64,000 nucleotides of DNA from Betaproteobacteria bacterium (lineage in GTDB: Bacteria > Pseudomonadota > Gammaproteobacteria > Burkholderiales > SG8-39), in assembly GCA_016195915.1 (NCBI GenBank), contig JACPYS010000008.1:1-64000 (forward strand), read 5' to 3'. Below are positions 1 through 8,044 of the stretch, piece after piece; position 1 is the stretch's first letter; each line of letters opens with the position of its first letter. A program made the position numbers and the translations under genes. The notes under the pieces were generated by a model. It saw nothing but the letters and a program-made list of their open reading frames with translations, had not been told where the DNA came from and did not search any database.

Positions 1-141
1 CGAGGAGTACGTGCGCATCGCCGTCAACGCCGCGCGCGACCTGCCCGGGCTTGCGCGCCTGCGCGCGCAATTGCGCTCGCGGCTGGCCGCATCGGCGCTG
101 GGCGATGTGCAAGGCTATACCCGCCACGCCGAGGCCGCATT
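1..141. repeat. Exact 141-bp repeat, copy 1 (contig-end copy)
   Basis: Bases 1-141 are identical to 17242-17382, compared base by base. The copies diverge at 142 (g) versus 17383 (t). The repeat encodes the C-terminal tail of a GT41 glycosyltransferase. Because copy 1 begins exactly at the first base of the window, the repeat looks like a de Bruijn-graph overlap at a contig end rather than a biological repeat. A real tandem duplication is the alternative. Confidence 0.9.
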
Positions 142-2080
142 GCGCTCCATGTGGCGGCGCTGGTGCGCCGGCAAGGCATCGGTGCGGGCAGGCGATCGGT
201 TCCGCGCGCAGCAGCTCGTCGATCTGGGCATCACCGCGGAGAATTCCGGGGCGGTCGGGCACGCACTGCGGTACTACCGCCAGGCGGTCGCAGCCGATAC
301 GCAGTATGCACCGGCACACATGAATCTGGGCATCGCGCTGCAGGCCGCGCAGGACCTCGCAGCCGCGACTACCTCATACCGGAGAGCGATCGCACTGGAT
401 CCGGGTTACGCCGCAGCGCATTGCAACTTGGGCCTCGCACGCCTGATCCTCGGCGAGTACGCCCGGGCGGAAGTCGATTTCCGCAGAGCGTTGAATTTGC
501 GCCCGGAGTTCCCTGAGGCCTGGGTCGGACTCGCCGACGCGCTCGAATCCCTCGGGCGCGACGAAGACGCGCTTGCCGCGCTTGATATCGCGATCGGGCA
601 ACGCGAACACTACGTCGGCGCGCTGTTCAACGCGAGCAAGCTGTTGCGGAAAACGGGACGGCTGGAGGAGGCCCAGGCGAGACTGCGCGAGATCCCTGAT
701 GATCATCCGGAGTACCCGTTCGCCCTGGTCGCGAGCGCGGCCATGATGCCCGACCAAGGCCGTATGGACGAGGCGGAAGCGGTATTTCACCGTGCGCTGG
801 AACTCAAACCGGACTACCACGAGGGCTACAGCAATCTTCTGTTCGTCTTGAACTACCACGCTGACCGGTCGGCTGAAGAGATTTTCTCGAGCTACCGCGC
901 CTTCGATGAGCGTTACGCCCGAACGCTGCGCAGCGAATGGCGTCCGCACCTCAACGACCGCCGGCCCGCCAGGCGGCTGCGCGTGGGGTACGTTTCGCCG
1001 GACTTTTGCAGGCACCCGTGTCGGCACTTCATCGAACCCTTGCTGGACCATCACGATAAATCCGTGGTCGAGGTATTCGCCTATGCGGAAGTCCGGGCAG
1101 AGGACGCGGTCACTGCCCGGATGAAGGCGCGCGTGGAATACTGGGTCCCGACGACAGGGATGAGCGATGCGCAGCTGGCTGATCGAATTCGGACCGACGG
1201 GATCGATATCCTGATTGACCTCGCGGGGCACACGCACGGGAATCGACTGCTGGTATTCGCCCGCAGGCCGGCCCCCGTTTCAGTGACCCACCTTCAGGGT
1301 TTTGGCTACGGCACCGGTCTGTCGGCCATCGACTGGTGCTTCGCCGACGCACTCGTCGTGCCGGAAGGCTCGGAGCACCTCTTCTCCGAGCAGCCTTGGC
1401 GAATGTCCCAGTGCATGGTTTACCGGCCTGCGGAGGGAATGGGGGCGGTGAGTTCGCCTCCCGCGATGCGACAGGGACAGGTGACCTTCGGCACCCTGAC
1501 GCGCCCGGTACGCATCAACCACCGCACCGTCACGGTATGGGCCGAGATCATGCGCCGTGTTCCGGGTTCGAGGTTGCGCATGGACAGCAGCGCTTTCAGA
1601 GACCCTGGCTTGCGCCGGTACCTGAACGAGAAATTCTCGGCGCTTGATATCGCCGGGGAACGACTGGAGATGGGGTTTCACAGCCCGCCGTGGAACGTGC
1701 TGCGCGAAATCGACATTGGCCTGGACTGTTTTCCGCACAACTCCGCCACCACGCTATTCGAAAGCCTGTTCATGGGGGTGCCCTTCATCACCTTGCCAGC
1801 GCGTCCGTCGGTCGGGCGGTTGGGTTCGAGCATCTTGACCAACGCGGGCCATCCGGAATGGATTGCGGCGAACGAACAGGAGTACGTCGACAAGGCCGCG
1901 GCGCTCGCCGCCAACCTGCCCCGGTTGAGCGAAATCCGGCAACGGCTGCGCACGGAAATGCAGGCCAGTGCGCTGATGGACGAAGCCGGCTATGTCCGGA
2001 AGGTCGAGGCCGCCTATCGCGAGATGTGGCGGCGATGGTGCAGCGCAGGCACAACCGCGTTGCCGGAGAGCAAGCAGTGA
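2..2080 (+). CDS. TPR/OGT-family (GT41) glycosyltransferase 1, type A, 5' partial and fused
   Basis: Predicted cytoplasmic O-GlcNAc-transferase/SPINDLY-like protein that moves a sugar from a nucleotide donor to protein Ser/Thr. The frame is open to the window edge, and GTG at 11 is only an internal codon. The first ~50 residues are the tail of another GT41 enzyme, ending in the family signature MWRRWCAG. They run in frame into a TPR domain (about 55-290, ~6 repeats) that lacks the N-terminal FSIRxLFKRD peptide of the paralogues. The catalytic domain (about 326-680) has VGYVSPDF, GHTHGNRL and FPHNSATT. Type A differs from canonical enzymes by having LQGFGY where they have WIGYPGTTG. It overlaps the next gene by 4 nt (GTGA). 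Either a recombined bifunctional protein or an assembly consequence; family assignment is firm, donor and target unknown. Confidence 0.85.
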   Translation, partial: EEYVRIAVNAARDLPGLARLRAQLRSRLAASALGDVQGYTRHAEAALRSMWRRWCAGKASVRAGDRFRAQQLVDLGITAENSGAVGHALRYYRQAVAADTQYAPAHMNLGIALQAAQDLAAATTSYRRAIALDPGYAAAHCNLGLARLILGEYARAEVDFRRALNLRPEFPEAWVGLADALESLGRDEDALAALDIAIGQREHYVGALFNASKLLRKTGRLEEAQARLREIPDDHPEYPFALVASAAMMPDQGRMDEAEAVFHRALELKPDYHEGYSNLLFVLNYHADRSAEEIFSSYRAFDERYARTLRSEWRPHLNDRRPARRLRVGYVSPDFCRHPCRHFIEPLLDHHDKSVVEVFAYAEVRAEDAVTARMKARVEYWVPTTGMSDAQLADRIRTDGIDILIDLAGHTHGNRLLVFARRPAPVSVTHLQGFGYGTGLSAIDWCFADALVVPEGSEHLFSEQPWRMSQCMVYRPAEGMGAVSSPPAMRQGQVTFGTLTRPVRINHRTVTVWAEIMRRVPGSRLRMDSSAFRDPGLRRYLNEKFSALDIAGERLEMGFHSPPWNVLREIDIGLDCFPHNSATTLFESLFMGVPFITLPARPSVGRLGSSILTNAGHPEWIAANEQEYVDKAAALAANLPRLSEIRQRLRTEMQASALMDEAGYVRKVEAAYREMWRRWCSAGTTALPESKQ

Positions 2081-4059
2081 GTTTTTCGATCCGAAGTCTG
2101 TTCAAGCGCGTGGCGGTGCAGGCATCGGCATCTGTAGCCCCCGCGGGGAATCGGAGCCGGGCGCAGGAACTCGTCGATCGTGGTATCGCCGCCGAGGACT
2201 CCGGCGCGAGCGCACAGGCGCTGCAGTGCTACCGCCAGGCGATCGAAGCGGACCCGGGATTCGCTCCGGCACACATGAATCTGGGGATTGCGCTGCAGGC
2301 TGCGGAGGACCTTGCCGGCGCGATCGCCTCCTACCGAAGCGCGATCACGTTGGATCGCGGGTACGCCGCCGCGCATTACAACCTCGCCATGGCGCGCCTG
2401 AGCGTGGGACAGTACGCCGAGGCGGAAGACGATTTCCGCATGGCATTGCGTTTGCGCGCCGAGTTCCCGGAGGCCTGGGTCGGGCTCGCCGAAGCGCTCG
2501 GAGCCCTCGGTCGCGACAACGAAGCGCTTGCCGCGCTTGAAAACGCCGTTCGACAGCGGAAAGACTATGCCGGCGCACTGCTCAACACCGGCGGCCTGCT
2601 GCAGAAGATGGGACGCTTGTCGGAGGCCGAAGCAATTCATCGCCGCACGTTGAAACTGAAACCCGATTACACCGAAGCGCACGACATTCTCGGACACGTC
2701 CTGCTCAGCCTAGGCCGGGTATCCGAGGCGATGGCGTGCCACCGCCGCGCGCTGGAACTCAAGCCCGGTTTCCACGAGGCTTACAGCAATCTGCTCTTCT
2801 GCCTCAGCCACGACGAGAATGTGAGTGCACAGGCGCTGTATGCCGAGCACCGCCGCTTTGGCGAGATATTTGAAACACCCCTGCGCAGCTCCTGGCCACC
2901 GCACCCCAATTCGCGTGACCCGGAACGCGGTTTGCAGATTGGTTTCGTTTCTGGCGATTTGCGCGATCATGCCGCCGGCCGCTTTATCGAACCGATGCTG
3001 GTGCAGTTGGCACGCTACCCTCGAATTTCGCTGCACGCCTATTCCAACCACGCCATCGAAGACAACGTCACCCGGCGGCTGCGAAGGCAGGTTTCGCAAT
3101 GGCATCGAATTGCCGGCCTGTCGGATCAAGCGGTCGCGCAAGCGATCCGCGACGACGGAATCGATGTTCTCGTTGACCTTTCCGGTCACAGCGCCGGACA
3201 CCGATTGTTGAGTTTCGCGCGCAGGCCGGCGCCCGTCCAGGCCAGCTGGATCGGCTATCCTGGCACCACGGGGCTGCTTGCCATGGACTACTATCTCGCC
3301 GACCGGTTTCTTCTGCCGCCTGGCCAGTTCGACGATCAGTTCACGGAGAGGATCGTGCGTTTGCCGGCTTGGGCATCCTATCTGCCGCCGGAGTCCGCAC
3401 CACCGGTGGGCCCGCTTCCCGCCCTGAGCAACGGAATCGTGACCTTCGGCAGCTTCAATCGTCCGAGCAAGCTCAGCGAGTCGGTCATCGCGCTGTGGGC
3501 GCAACTGCTGCGCGCGTCGCCAGGTGCGCGGATGCTGCTGGCGGCAATGCCAGGCGATGGCAGCGTCGATGCGCTGGCGGGGTGGTTTGCGAGAGAAGGC
3601 ATTGCGCCGGAGCGCCTCGACTTCCACGCGCGTTGCGGCATGGATGCCTATCTGGCAATGCATCAGCAGGTGGATCTGTGTCTGGACACATTTCCCTATA
3701 GTGGAAGTACCACGACGTATCACGCGCTGTGGATGGGCGTACCGACGCTTACGCTGGCTGGCCGGACGCTGCCGGGCCGGCTGAGCGCTGGTGCCCTTGG
3801 TCATTTGGGTCTGGAAGGGTTTGTGGCTCACGATGCGGCGGATTTCGTCCTGAAGGGACGCTCCTGGGCAAGCAAGGTTTCCGCGCTCGCCGCGCTGAGG
3901 GCTGGCCTGAGAGGGCGTTTCGAGCAATCGCTGCTCTGCCGGCCAGGCGCGGTTGCCGCAGGCGTGGGCAGTGCCCTGCGCAGCATGTGGCGACGCTGGT
4001 GTGCCGGCCTGCCGGCGGAGTCATTTGAAGTGCGCCCGGAATGCTCAAAGCGGTCTTGA
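2077..4059 (+). CDS. TPR/OGT-family (GT41) glycosyltransferase 2, type B
   Basis: 660 aa. Start GTG 2077 overlaps the previous stop and gives the shared N-terminus VSFSIRSLFKR; a longer open frame from 1690 lies inside gene 1 and is ignored. TPRs occupy about 30-250 (~7). The catalytic domain (about 284-645) is the canonical SPINDLY/OGT form: IGFVSGDLRDH, VDLSGHSAGHRLLSFARRP, SWIGYPGTTG, FPYSGSTTTYHALWMG and a MWRRWCAG tail. Likely acts on proteins in the cytoplasm, with TPRs recognising the acceptor. It is co-transcribed with gene 1 and overlaps the downstream methyltransferase by 19 nt, which suggests translational coupling with sugar modification. Donor sugar unknown. Confidence 0.88.
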   Translation: MSFSIRSLFKRVAVQASASVAPAGNRSRAQELVDRGIAAEDSGASAQALQCYRQAIEADPGFAPAHMNLGIALQAAEDLAGAIASYRSAITLDRGYAAAHYNLAMARLSVGQYAEAEDDFRMALRLRAEFPEAWVGLAEALGALGRDNEALAALENAVRQRKDYAGALLNTGGLLQKMGRLSEAEAIHRRTLKLKPDYTEAHDILGHVLLSLGRVSEAMACHRRALELKPGFHEAYSNLLFCLSHDENVSAQALYAEHRRFGEIFETPLRSSWPPHPNSRDPERGLQIGFVSGDLRDHAAGRFIEPMLVQLARYPRISLHAYSNHAIEDNVTRRLRRQVSQWHRIAGLSDQAVAQAIRDDGIDVLVDLSGHSAGHRLLSFARRPAPVQASWIGYPGTTGLLAMDYYLADRFLLPPGQFDDQFTERIVRLPAWASYLPPESAPPVGPLPALSNGIVTFGSFNRPSKLSESVIALWAQLLRASPGARMLLAAMPGDGSVDALAGWFAREGIAPERLDFHARCGMDAYLAMHQQVDLCLDTFPYSGSTTTYHALWMGVPTLTLAGRTLPGRLSAGALGHLGLEGFVAHDAADFVLKGRSWASKVSALAALRAGLRGRFEQSLLCRPGAVAAGVGSALRSMWRRWCAGLPAESFEVRPECSKRS

Positions 4060-5150
4060 CCATGGTGCTGACCGGTGTGCGCCGGCGCGTGACCCGCGCT
4101 ACCGATGATCATCGCCCTGCATTGGAGGAAATGATCCGGCATGTCAGTTCCCAGGCGGAAATATTCAGGCCTTCCCGCGGCTGGCAATACTTTGAGCAAA
4201 GGAATGGCGGGCAGCTCGCAGCCAGGGGGCTCGAGAATTTCAAACGGACAATAAACCAGAACTATTTCAACTGGATCTTGTCCGGCCCCAATGATAATCA
4301 GTTCAAGGCCGTCGCGAGAATGTGGGCTGATGCGCCTTCACTCGACGCGTTCAAGGTCGAGCTCTTCGACTATCAGGATCTCGAGGGATTTTTCGAGAAC
4401 AACCCGCTCTTGGTTCCCGAAGCGCGGGAACTCTACCGGATCTTTCTCGGGATGTTGTGGCAGCACACGCGAACCTCCGACCCGCATGGATTGACCGAGG
4501 TGCTGGAAGAACCGCTCCTCGGCAATCCGCTCGGCAGCCGCCTGAAGGGCCGCCTGATTTCGCAGGATCTCGCAAACTCGATTCGCGAACGCAACGCGAT
4601 TCTCGCGCCGGTTGAATCCGCCTTCGCTGGCGGCCGTCGCGTATCCATCGTCGAACTGGGGGCAGGATACGGACGCCTGGGTTATGTGCTGTTATGCAGC
4701 GCGCCCTGCCGATACACGATTGTCGATATCCCGACCGCGTTGCATGTGTCGCAGTGGTATCTGACAACCCTGTTTCCGGCGAAGAAGGCATTCCGGTTCA
4801 AACCCTGGGATCGATTCGACGAAGTCGCGGACGAGCTTCGCAGTGCGGATCTCTGCTTCTTGACCCCGGATCAATATGCGAGACTTCCGGACAGGTTCTT
4901 TGACATAGGCATTGCGATAAGCAATCTTGGCGAGATGAGCCGGCAGCAATGCGCCATGTACATCGACCTGTTCGACCGCAAAGTGTCAGAATTCGTCTAT
5001 ATCAAGCAGTGGAGAAGTAATCACAATCCGCTCGATGACGTCGAGTTCCAGAAATCAGACTATGATCTTCCGGCACCCTGGACGGCTTTCATGGATCGCC
5101 CGGATGCGGTGCAGGATCTGTTCTTCGAAACATTGTGGCGGCGTGCATAG
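4041..5150 (+). CDS. Putative sugar O-methyltransferase
   Basis: 369 aa, resembling the 'putative sugar O-methyltransferase' family found in O-antigen and glycan clusters. It has a SAM-binding glycine motif VELGAGYGRLGYV (about 202-215), then a TIVDIP acidic strand and a predicted Rossmann core. ATG 4041 overlaps gene 2 by 19 nt; ATG 4062 is an alternative start 3 nt after that stop. Base composition is visibly less GC-rich than the flanking GT41 genes, suggesting separate acquisition. The context, between glycosyltransferases and sugar-nucleotide enzymes, suggests it methylates the transferred sugar. The exact hydroxyl and whether it acts before or after transfer cannot be read from sequence. 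Confidence 0.7.
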   Translation: MLKAVLTMVLTGVRRRVTRATDDHRPALEEMIRHVSSQAEIFRPSRGWQYFEQRNGGQLAARGLENFKRTINQNYFNWILSGPNDNQFKAVARMWADAPSLDAFKVELFDYQDLEGFFENNPLLVPEARELYRIFLGMLWQHTRTSDPHGLTEVLEEPLLGNPLGSRLKGRLISQDLANSIRERNAILAPVESAFAGGRRVSIVELGAGYGRLGYVLLCSAPCRYTIVDIPTALHVSQWYLTTLFPAKKAFRFKPWDRFDEVADELRSADLCFLTPDQYARLPDRFFDIGIAISNLGEMSRQQCAMYIDLFDRKVSEFVYIKQWRSNHNPLDDVEFQKSDYDLPAPWTAFMDRPDAVQDLFFETLWRRA

Positions 5151-5174
5151 TCTTCCAGATTAGGCGCAAGCGAA

Positions 5175-7010
5175 ATGCCTGACAGCAGAAAAGCCGCGGA
5201 GCTCGTTGCCGATTTCCTCGAGCGCCACGAAATGCGCCACGTATTCGGCATCATCGGAGCCGGAAACGTGCATATTTTCGACGCCATCACCTGCAAAGGC
5301 TATACGGAGATCGTCTGTGTCCACCACGAACAGGCAGCGTGCATGGCGATACAGACTTACTACCGCATGACCGGCAAACCGGCGGCGGCGATCCTGACCA
5401 CGGGCGGCGGCTCCACCAATGGATTGACCGGGGTGGTCAGCGCGTGGATGGACTCCCTGCCGGCCCTAATCATTTCCGGCAACGAGAGTTCGAAATTCAC
5501 CCGCCCGGATAATCCATTGCGCATTTGGGGCGTGCAGGGCTACGACAGCACCGGGGTTGTGCGCAAGGTCACCAAGTACGCCGCGCGTGTGATGGATCCG
5601 AACAAGGTGGTCTACGAATTGGAGAAGGCCCGCTACATCGCGCAACATGCACGCCCGGGACCGTGCTGGATCGACATACCGATGGACATTCAGGCAGCTT
5701 CAGTGGATCCGGCCGGTCTCGCGAAGTTCGATCCCGACGCTGAGCCCGGACTCGAGCCGGTCCCCGCGCCTCAGGTCGATATCGAGGACGCCGCCGGACG
5801 GGCACTGGAGATGTTGCGCGAGGCGCGGCGCCCGGTGCTGTGGCTGGGTCATGGCATACGCCTCGCCGGTGCCGCTCACCTGGTCGAGCCGCTGCTCGCG
5901 GCCCTGAGCGTGCCGGTGCTGGTGTCCTGGGCCGGCATCGACATGCTCGACTCCGACCATCCCCTCGTCTACGGCCGTGCCGGTGTCTATGGCCAGCGCT
6001 GCGCGAACTTCGTGCTGCAGAACGCCGACTTGGTATTTGCGATCGGCACCCGCCTCGCCATTCCGCAGATTGGTTACGCGTTGGACGAGTTTGCCCGCGC
6101 CGCGAAACTGATCGTGGTCGACGTGGACGAGACCGAGGCGAGGAAGCACGCTGAGCGCGTAACTCTGCCGGTGGTGGCCGATGCCGGAGCCTTCATCAAG
6201 GCGTTGTTGAACGCGGTGGGCTCAGCGCGCGTGACAGCGCCCACGGACTGGATCGGGCAATGCGATGCCTACCGCCGCCGATACCCCTGGGTCGGGCCGG
6301 AGCATGCCGACGACCCGCCCTATTTCAATTCGTACCGGTTCATGGAAATGCTGGTGCGCCACTTCAAGCCCGACCAGGTCGTGGTCACCGACGTGGGCCC
6401 CGGGCTTGTTTCGGGCCACCAGGTGCTCAGGATCAAGCCAGGCCAGCGCCTCATGACCTCCACCGGCCTGGGCGAAATGGGCTACGGCCTGCCGGGGGCA
6501 ATCGGTGCTTCGTTCGCGCGCAACCGCGCAGAGGTCATGTGCCTGGCCGGTGACGGCGGCATGATGGTGAACTTGCAGGAGCTGCAAACCATGGCGCACT
6601 ATCGCCTGCCCATCAAGCTGATCATCTTCAATAACGACGGCTACCTGATGATCAAACATACGCAGAAGATGTTGTTTTCCGGCCGGCACTCGGCCGTGGA
6701 CCGGGCGACCGGGGTGTCCTGCCCGGACTTCCTGGCACTGGCCAGCGCCTTTGGCCTGCCCGCCTACGCGATCCGCAATCAGCAGGACTTCGAGCGAGTC
6801 ATGCCACAGGTGCAAGCTGAAACGGGCCCGGTGATCTGCGAGGTGTTCATGCATCCCGAGCAGCCCTACGTGCCCAAGATTTCCTATGCCCGGCGTGCCG
6901 ACGGTACGCTCGTGCCGCCACCGCTGGAGGACCTGTCTCCGCTGCTCCCGCGCGAAGAACTGCGCGAGAACATGATCGTCGGCATGCACCCCAAATCAGA
7001 GGGACTGTGA
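5175..7010 (+). CDS. ThDP-dependent acetolactate-synthase-like enzyme (possible YerE-like carboligase)
   Basis: 611 aa, full three-domain ThDP architecture. The N-terminal Pyr domain has the catalytic glutamate in VHHEQAAC (E52). A central domain is followed by the PP domain with the GDG Mg/ThDP motif near residue 459 (CLAGDGGMM ... NNDGY). Known family members include acetolactate synthase and YerE, which adds a two-carbon acetyl group from pyruvate to a 4-keto-dideoxy sugar in yersiniose A synthesis. No ilvN-like small subunit is adjacent, whereas a sugar reductase and an RfbH/ColD-like dehydratase follow. I infer branched-sugar carboligation rather than branched amino acid synthesis. The ThDP fold is certain, the substrate is inferred. 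Confidence 0.75.
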   Translation: MPDSRKAAELVADFLERHEMRHVFGIIGAGNVHIFDAITCKGYTEIVCVHHEQAACMAIQTYYRMTGKPAAAILTTGGGSTNGLTGVVSAWMDSLPALIISGNESSKFTRPDNPLRIWGVQGYDSTGVVRKVTKYAARVMDPNKVVYELEKARYIAQHARPGPCWIDIPMDIQAASVDPAGLAKFDPDAEPGLEPVPAPQVDIEDAAGRALEMLREARRPVLWLGHGIRLAGAAHLVEPLLAALSVPVLVSWAGIDMLDSDHPLVYGRAGVYGQRCANFVLQNADLVFAIGTRLAIPQIGYALDEFARAAKLIVVDVDETEARKHAERVTLPVVADAGAFIKALLNAVGSARVTAPTDWIGQCDAYRRRYPWVGPEHADDPPYFNSYRFMEMLVRHFKPDQVVVTDVGPGLVSGHQVLRIKPGQRLMTSTGLGEMGYGLPGAIGASFARNRAEVMCLAGDGGMMVNLQELQTMAHYRLPIKLIIFNNDGYLMIKHTQKMLFSGRHSAVDRATGVSCPDFLALASAFGLPAYAIRNQQDFERVMPQVQAETGPVICEVFMHPEQPYVPKISYARRADGTLVPPPLEDLSPLLPREELRENMIVGMHPKSEGL

Positions 7011-7065
7011 GCGAGCCGGCATGCATTTCTCCGATTCGTGACAGACGTTCCGCCCGGATAGCGCA

Positions 7066-8001
7066 GTGGTCCAACGGATCGCAATACTTGGCGCGACCAG
7101 CCAGATCGCCAAAGATCTGATTCTCTCCCTTGCCGCCGACGGAGTGGAGAACATTTCCCTGTTTGCGCGTCGTCCCGGAGTGGTTGCTGGCTGGCTCGCG
7201 AACGTGAAGCTCGCCGGGCGCTACCCGGTCTGTGGGTTTGCGTCCTTCGGCACGCAGGATTTCGATGCGGCCATCAACTTCGTCGGGGTTGGCAACCCGG
7301 CCCGGGCCGCGGCGTTGGGAAACGCGATATTCGATCTCACTTTGCAGTTCGACGAGATGGTGCTCGACTACCTGCGCCGTCACCCGCACTGCCGCTACCT
7401 GTTTATGAGCAGTGGCGCCGCCTATGGCGCCGCCTTCGACAAGCCGGCGGAGCGCGATTCCCGCGCCGTAGTGACGATCAACGACCTGCCACCGCAGGAA
7501 TGGTACGGCGCCGCCAAGCTGCACGCAGAGTGTCGCCACCGTGCACATCCCGAGTGGGCGATCGTGGATGTCCGGATCTTCAACTACTTCAGCCGCAGCC
7601 AGGATCTCTCGGCCCGCTACATGATCACCGACATCATGCGCGCCATGCGTGACGGGGCGCTGCTGAAAATTTCGCCCGACAACGTCGTGCGGGATTTCCT
7701 GCATCCGGTCGATTTTTACAACCTGCTGCGCGCACTGCTTTCCTCGCCGGCCGCCAATGCGGCAGTCGACTGCTACAGTCGCGCGCCGATAGACAAACGC
7801 ACACTGCTTTCTGTAATGCAGAGCCGATTCGGATTGCGGTATGAATTTACCGATACGGCGGCTGCATCAAGCGCAACCGGGGTCAAGCCCTGCTATTACT
7901 CCCTCAACCGGCGCGCGGCCGATTTTGGTTATCAGCCCACCCTCAGCTCGCTCGAGGCGGTGTTGCGGGAGGCGGAAGCGATTCTGCATGGATCGTTGTA
8001 A
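7066..8001 (+). CDS. NAD(P)-dependent sugar epimerase/reductase (extended SDR)
   Basis: 311 aa starting at GTG 7066. It has a Rossmann N-terminus (ILGATSQIAKD, residues 6-16; the glycine motif is GATSQIA rather than strict GxxGxxG), a serine region SSGAAYG near 116 and a catalytic YxxxK (YGAAK, Y146-K150). These are hallmarks of extended short-chain dehydrogenases acting on nucleotide sugars. It follows the ThDP enzyme by 55 nt. In the yersiniose pathway a reductase of this superfamily (YerF) reduces the acetyl side chain after the ThDP step, so a similar role is plausible. It could equally be a 4-ketoreductase. It converges with the DegT-fold gene. Confidence 0.72.
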   Translation: MVQRIAILGATSQIAKDLILSLAADGVENISLFARRPGVVAGWLANVKLAGRYPVCGFASFGTQDFDAAINFVGVGNPARAAALGNAIFDLTLQFDEMVLDYLRRHPHCRYLFMSSGAAYGAAFDKPAERDSRAVVTINDLPPQEWYGAAKLHAECRHRAHPEWAIVDVRIFNYFSRSQDLSARYMITDIMRAMRDGALLKISPDNVVRDFLHPVDFYNLLRALLSSPAANAAVDCYSRAPIDKRTLLSVMQSRFGLRYEFTDTAAASSATGVKPCYYSLNRRAADFGYQPTLSSLEAVLREAEAILHGSL

Positions 8002-8044
8002 CGTCGGGGCGCTGGCGAACGGGACAGCGTCGTTGTCAGTCAAG

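Noticed and set aside
1690-2076. In-frame upstream extension of GT41 gene 2
   Set aside because: It lies wholly inside the catalytic domain of gene 1 in another frame. The shared FSIR N-terminus and the GTGA overlap fix the start at 2077.
5175-7010. Assignment as biosynthetic acetolactate synthase ilvB
   Set aside because: No ilvN or ilvC neighbour is present, and the gene is surrounded by sugar-modifying enzymes and glycosyltransferases.
7051-7085. tRNA-like 5' end (GGATAGCGCAGTGGT resembles a D-arm) before the epimerase gene
   Set aside because: No anticodon stem, T-arm or acceptor complement follows, and the bases are already the start of the epimerase coding sequence. Treated as coincidence.
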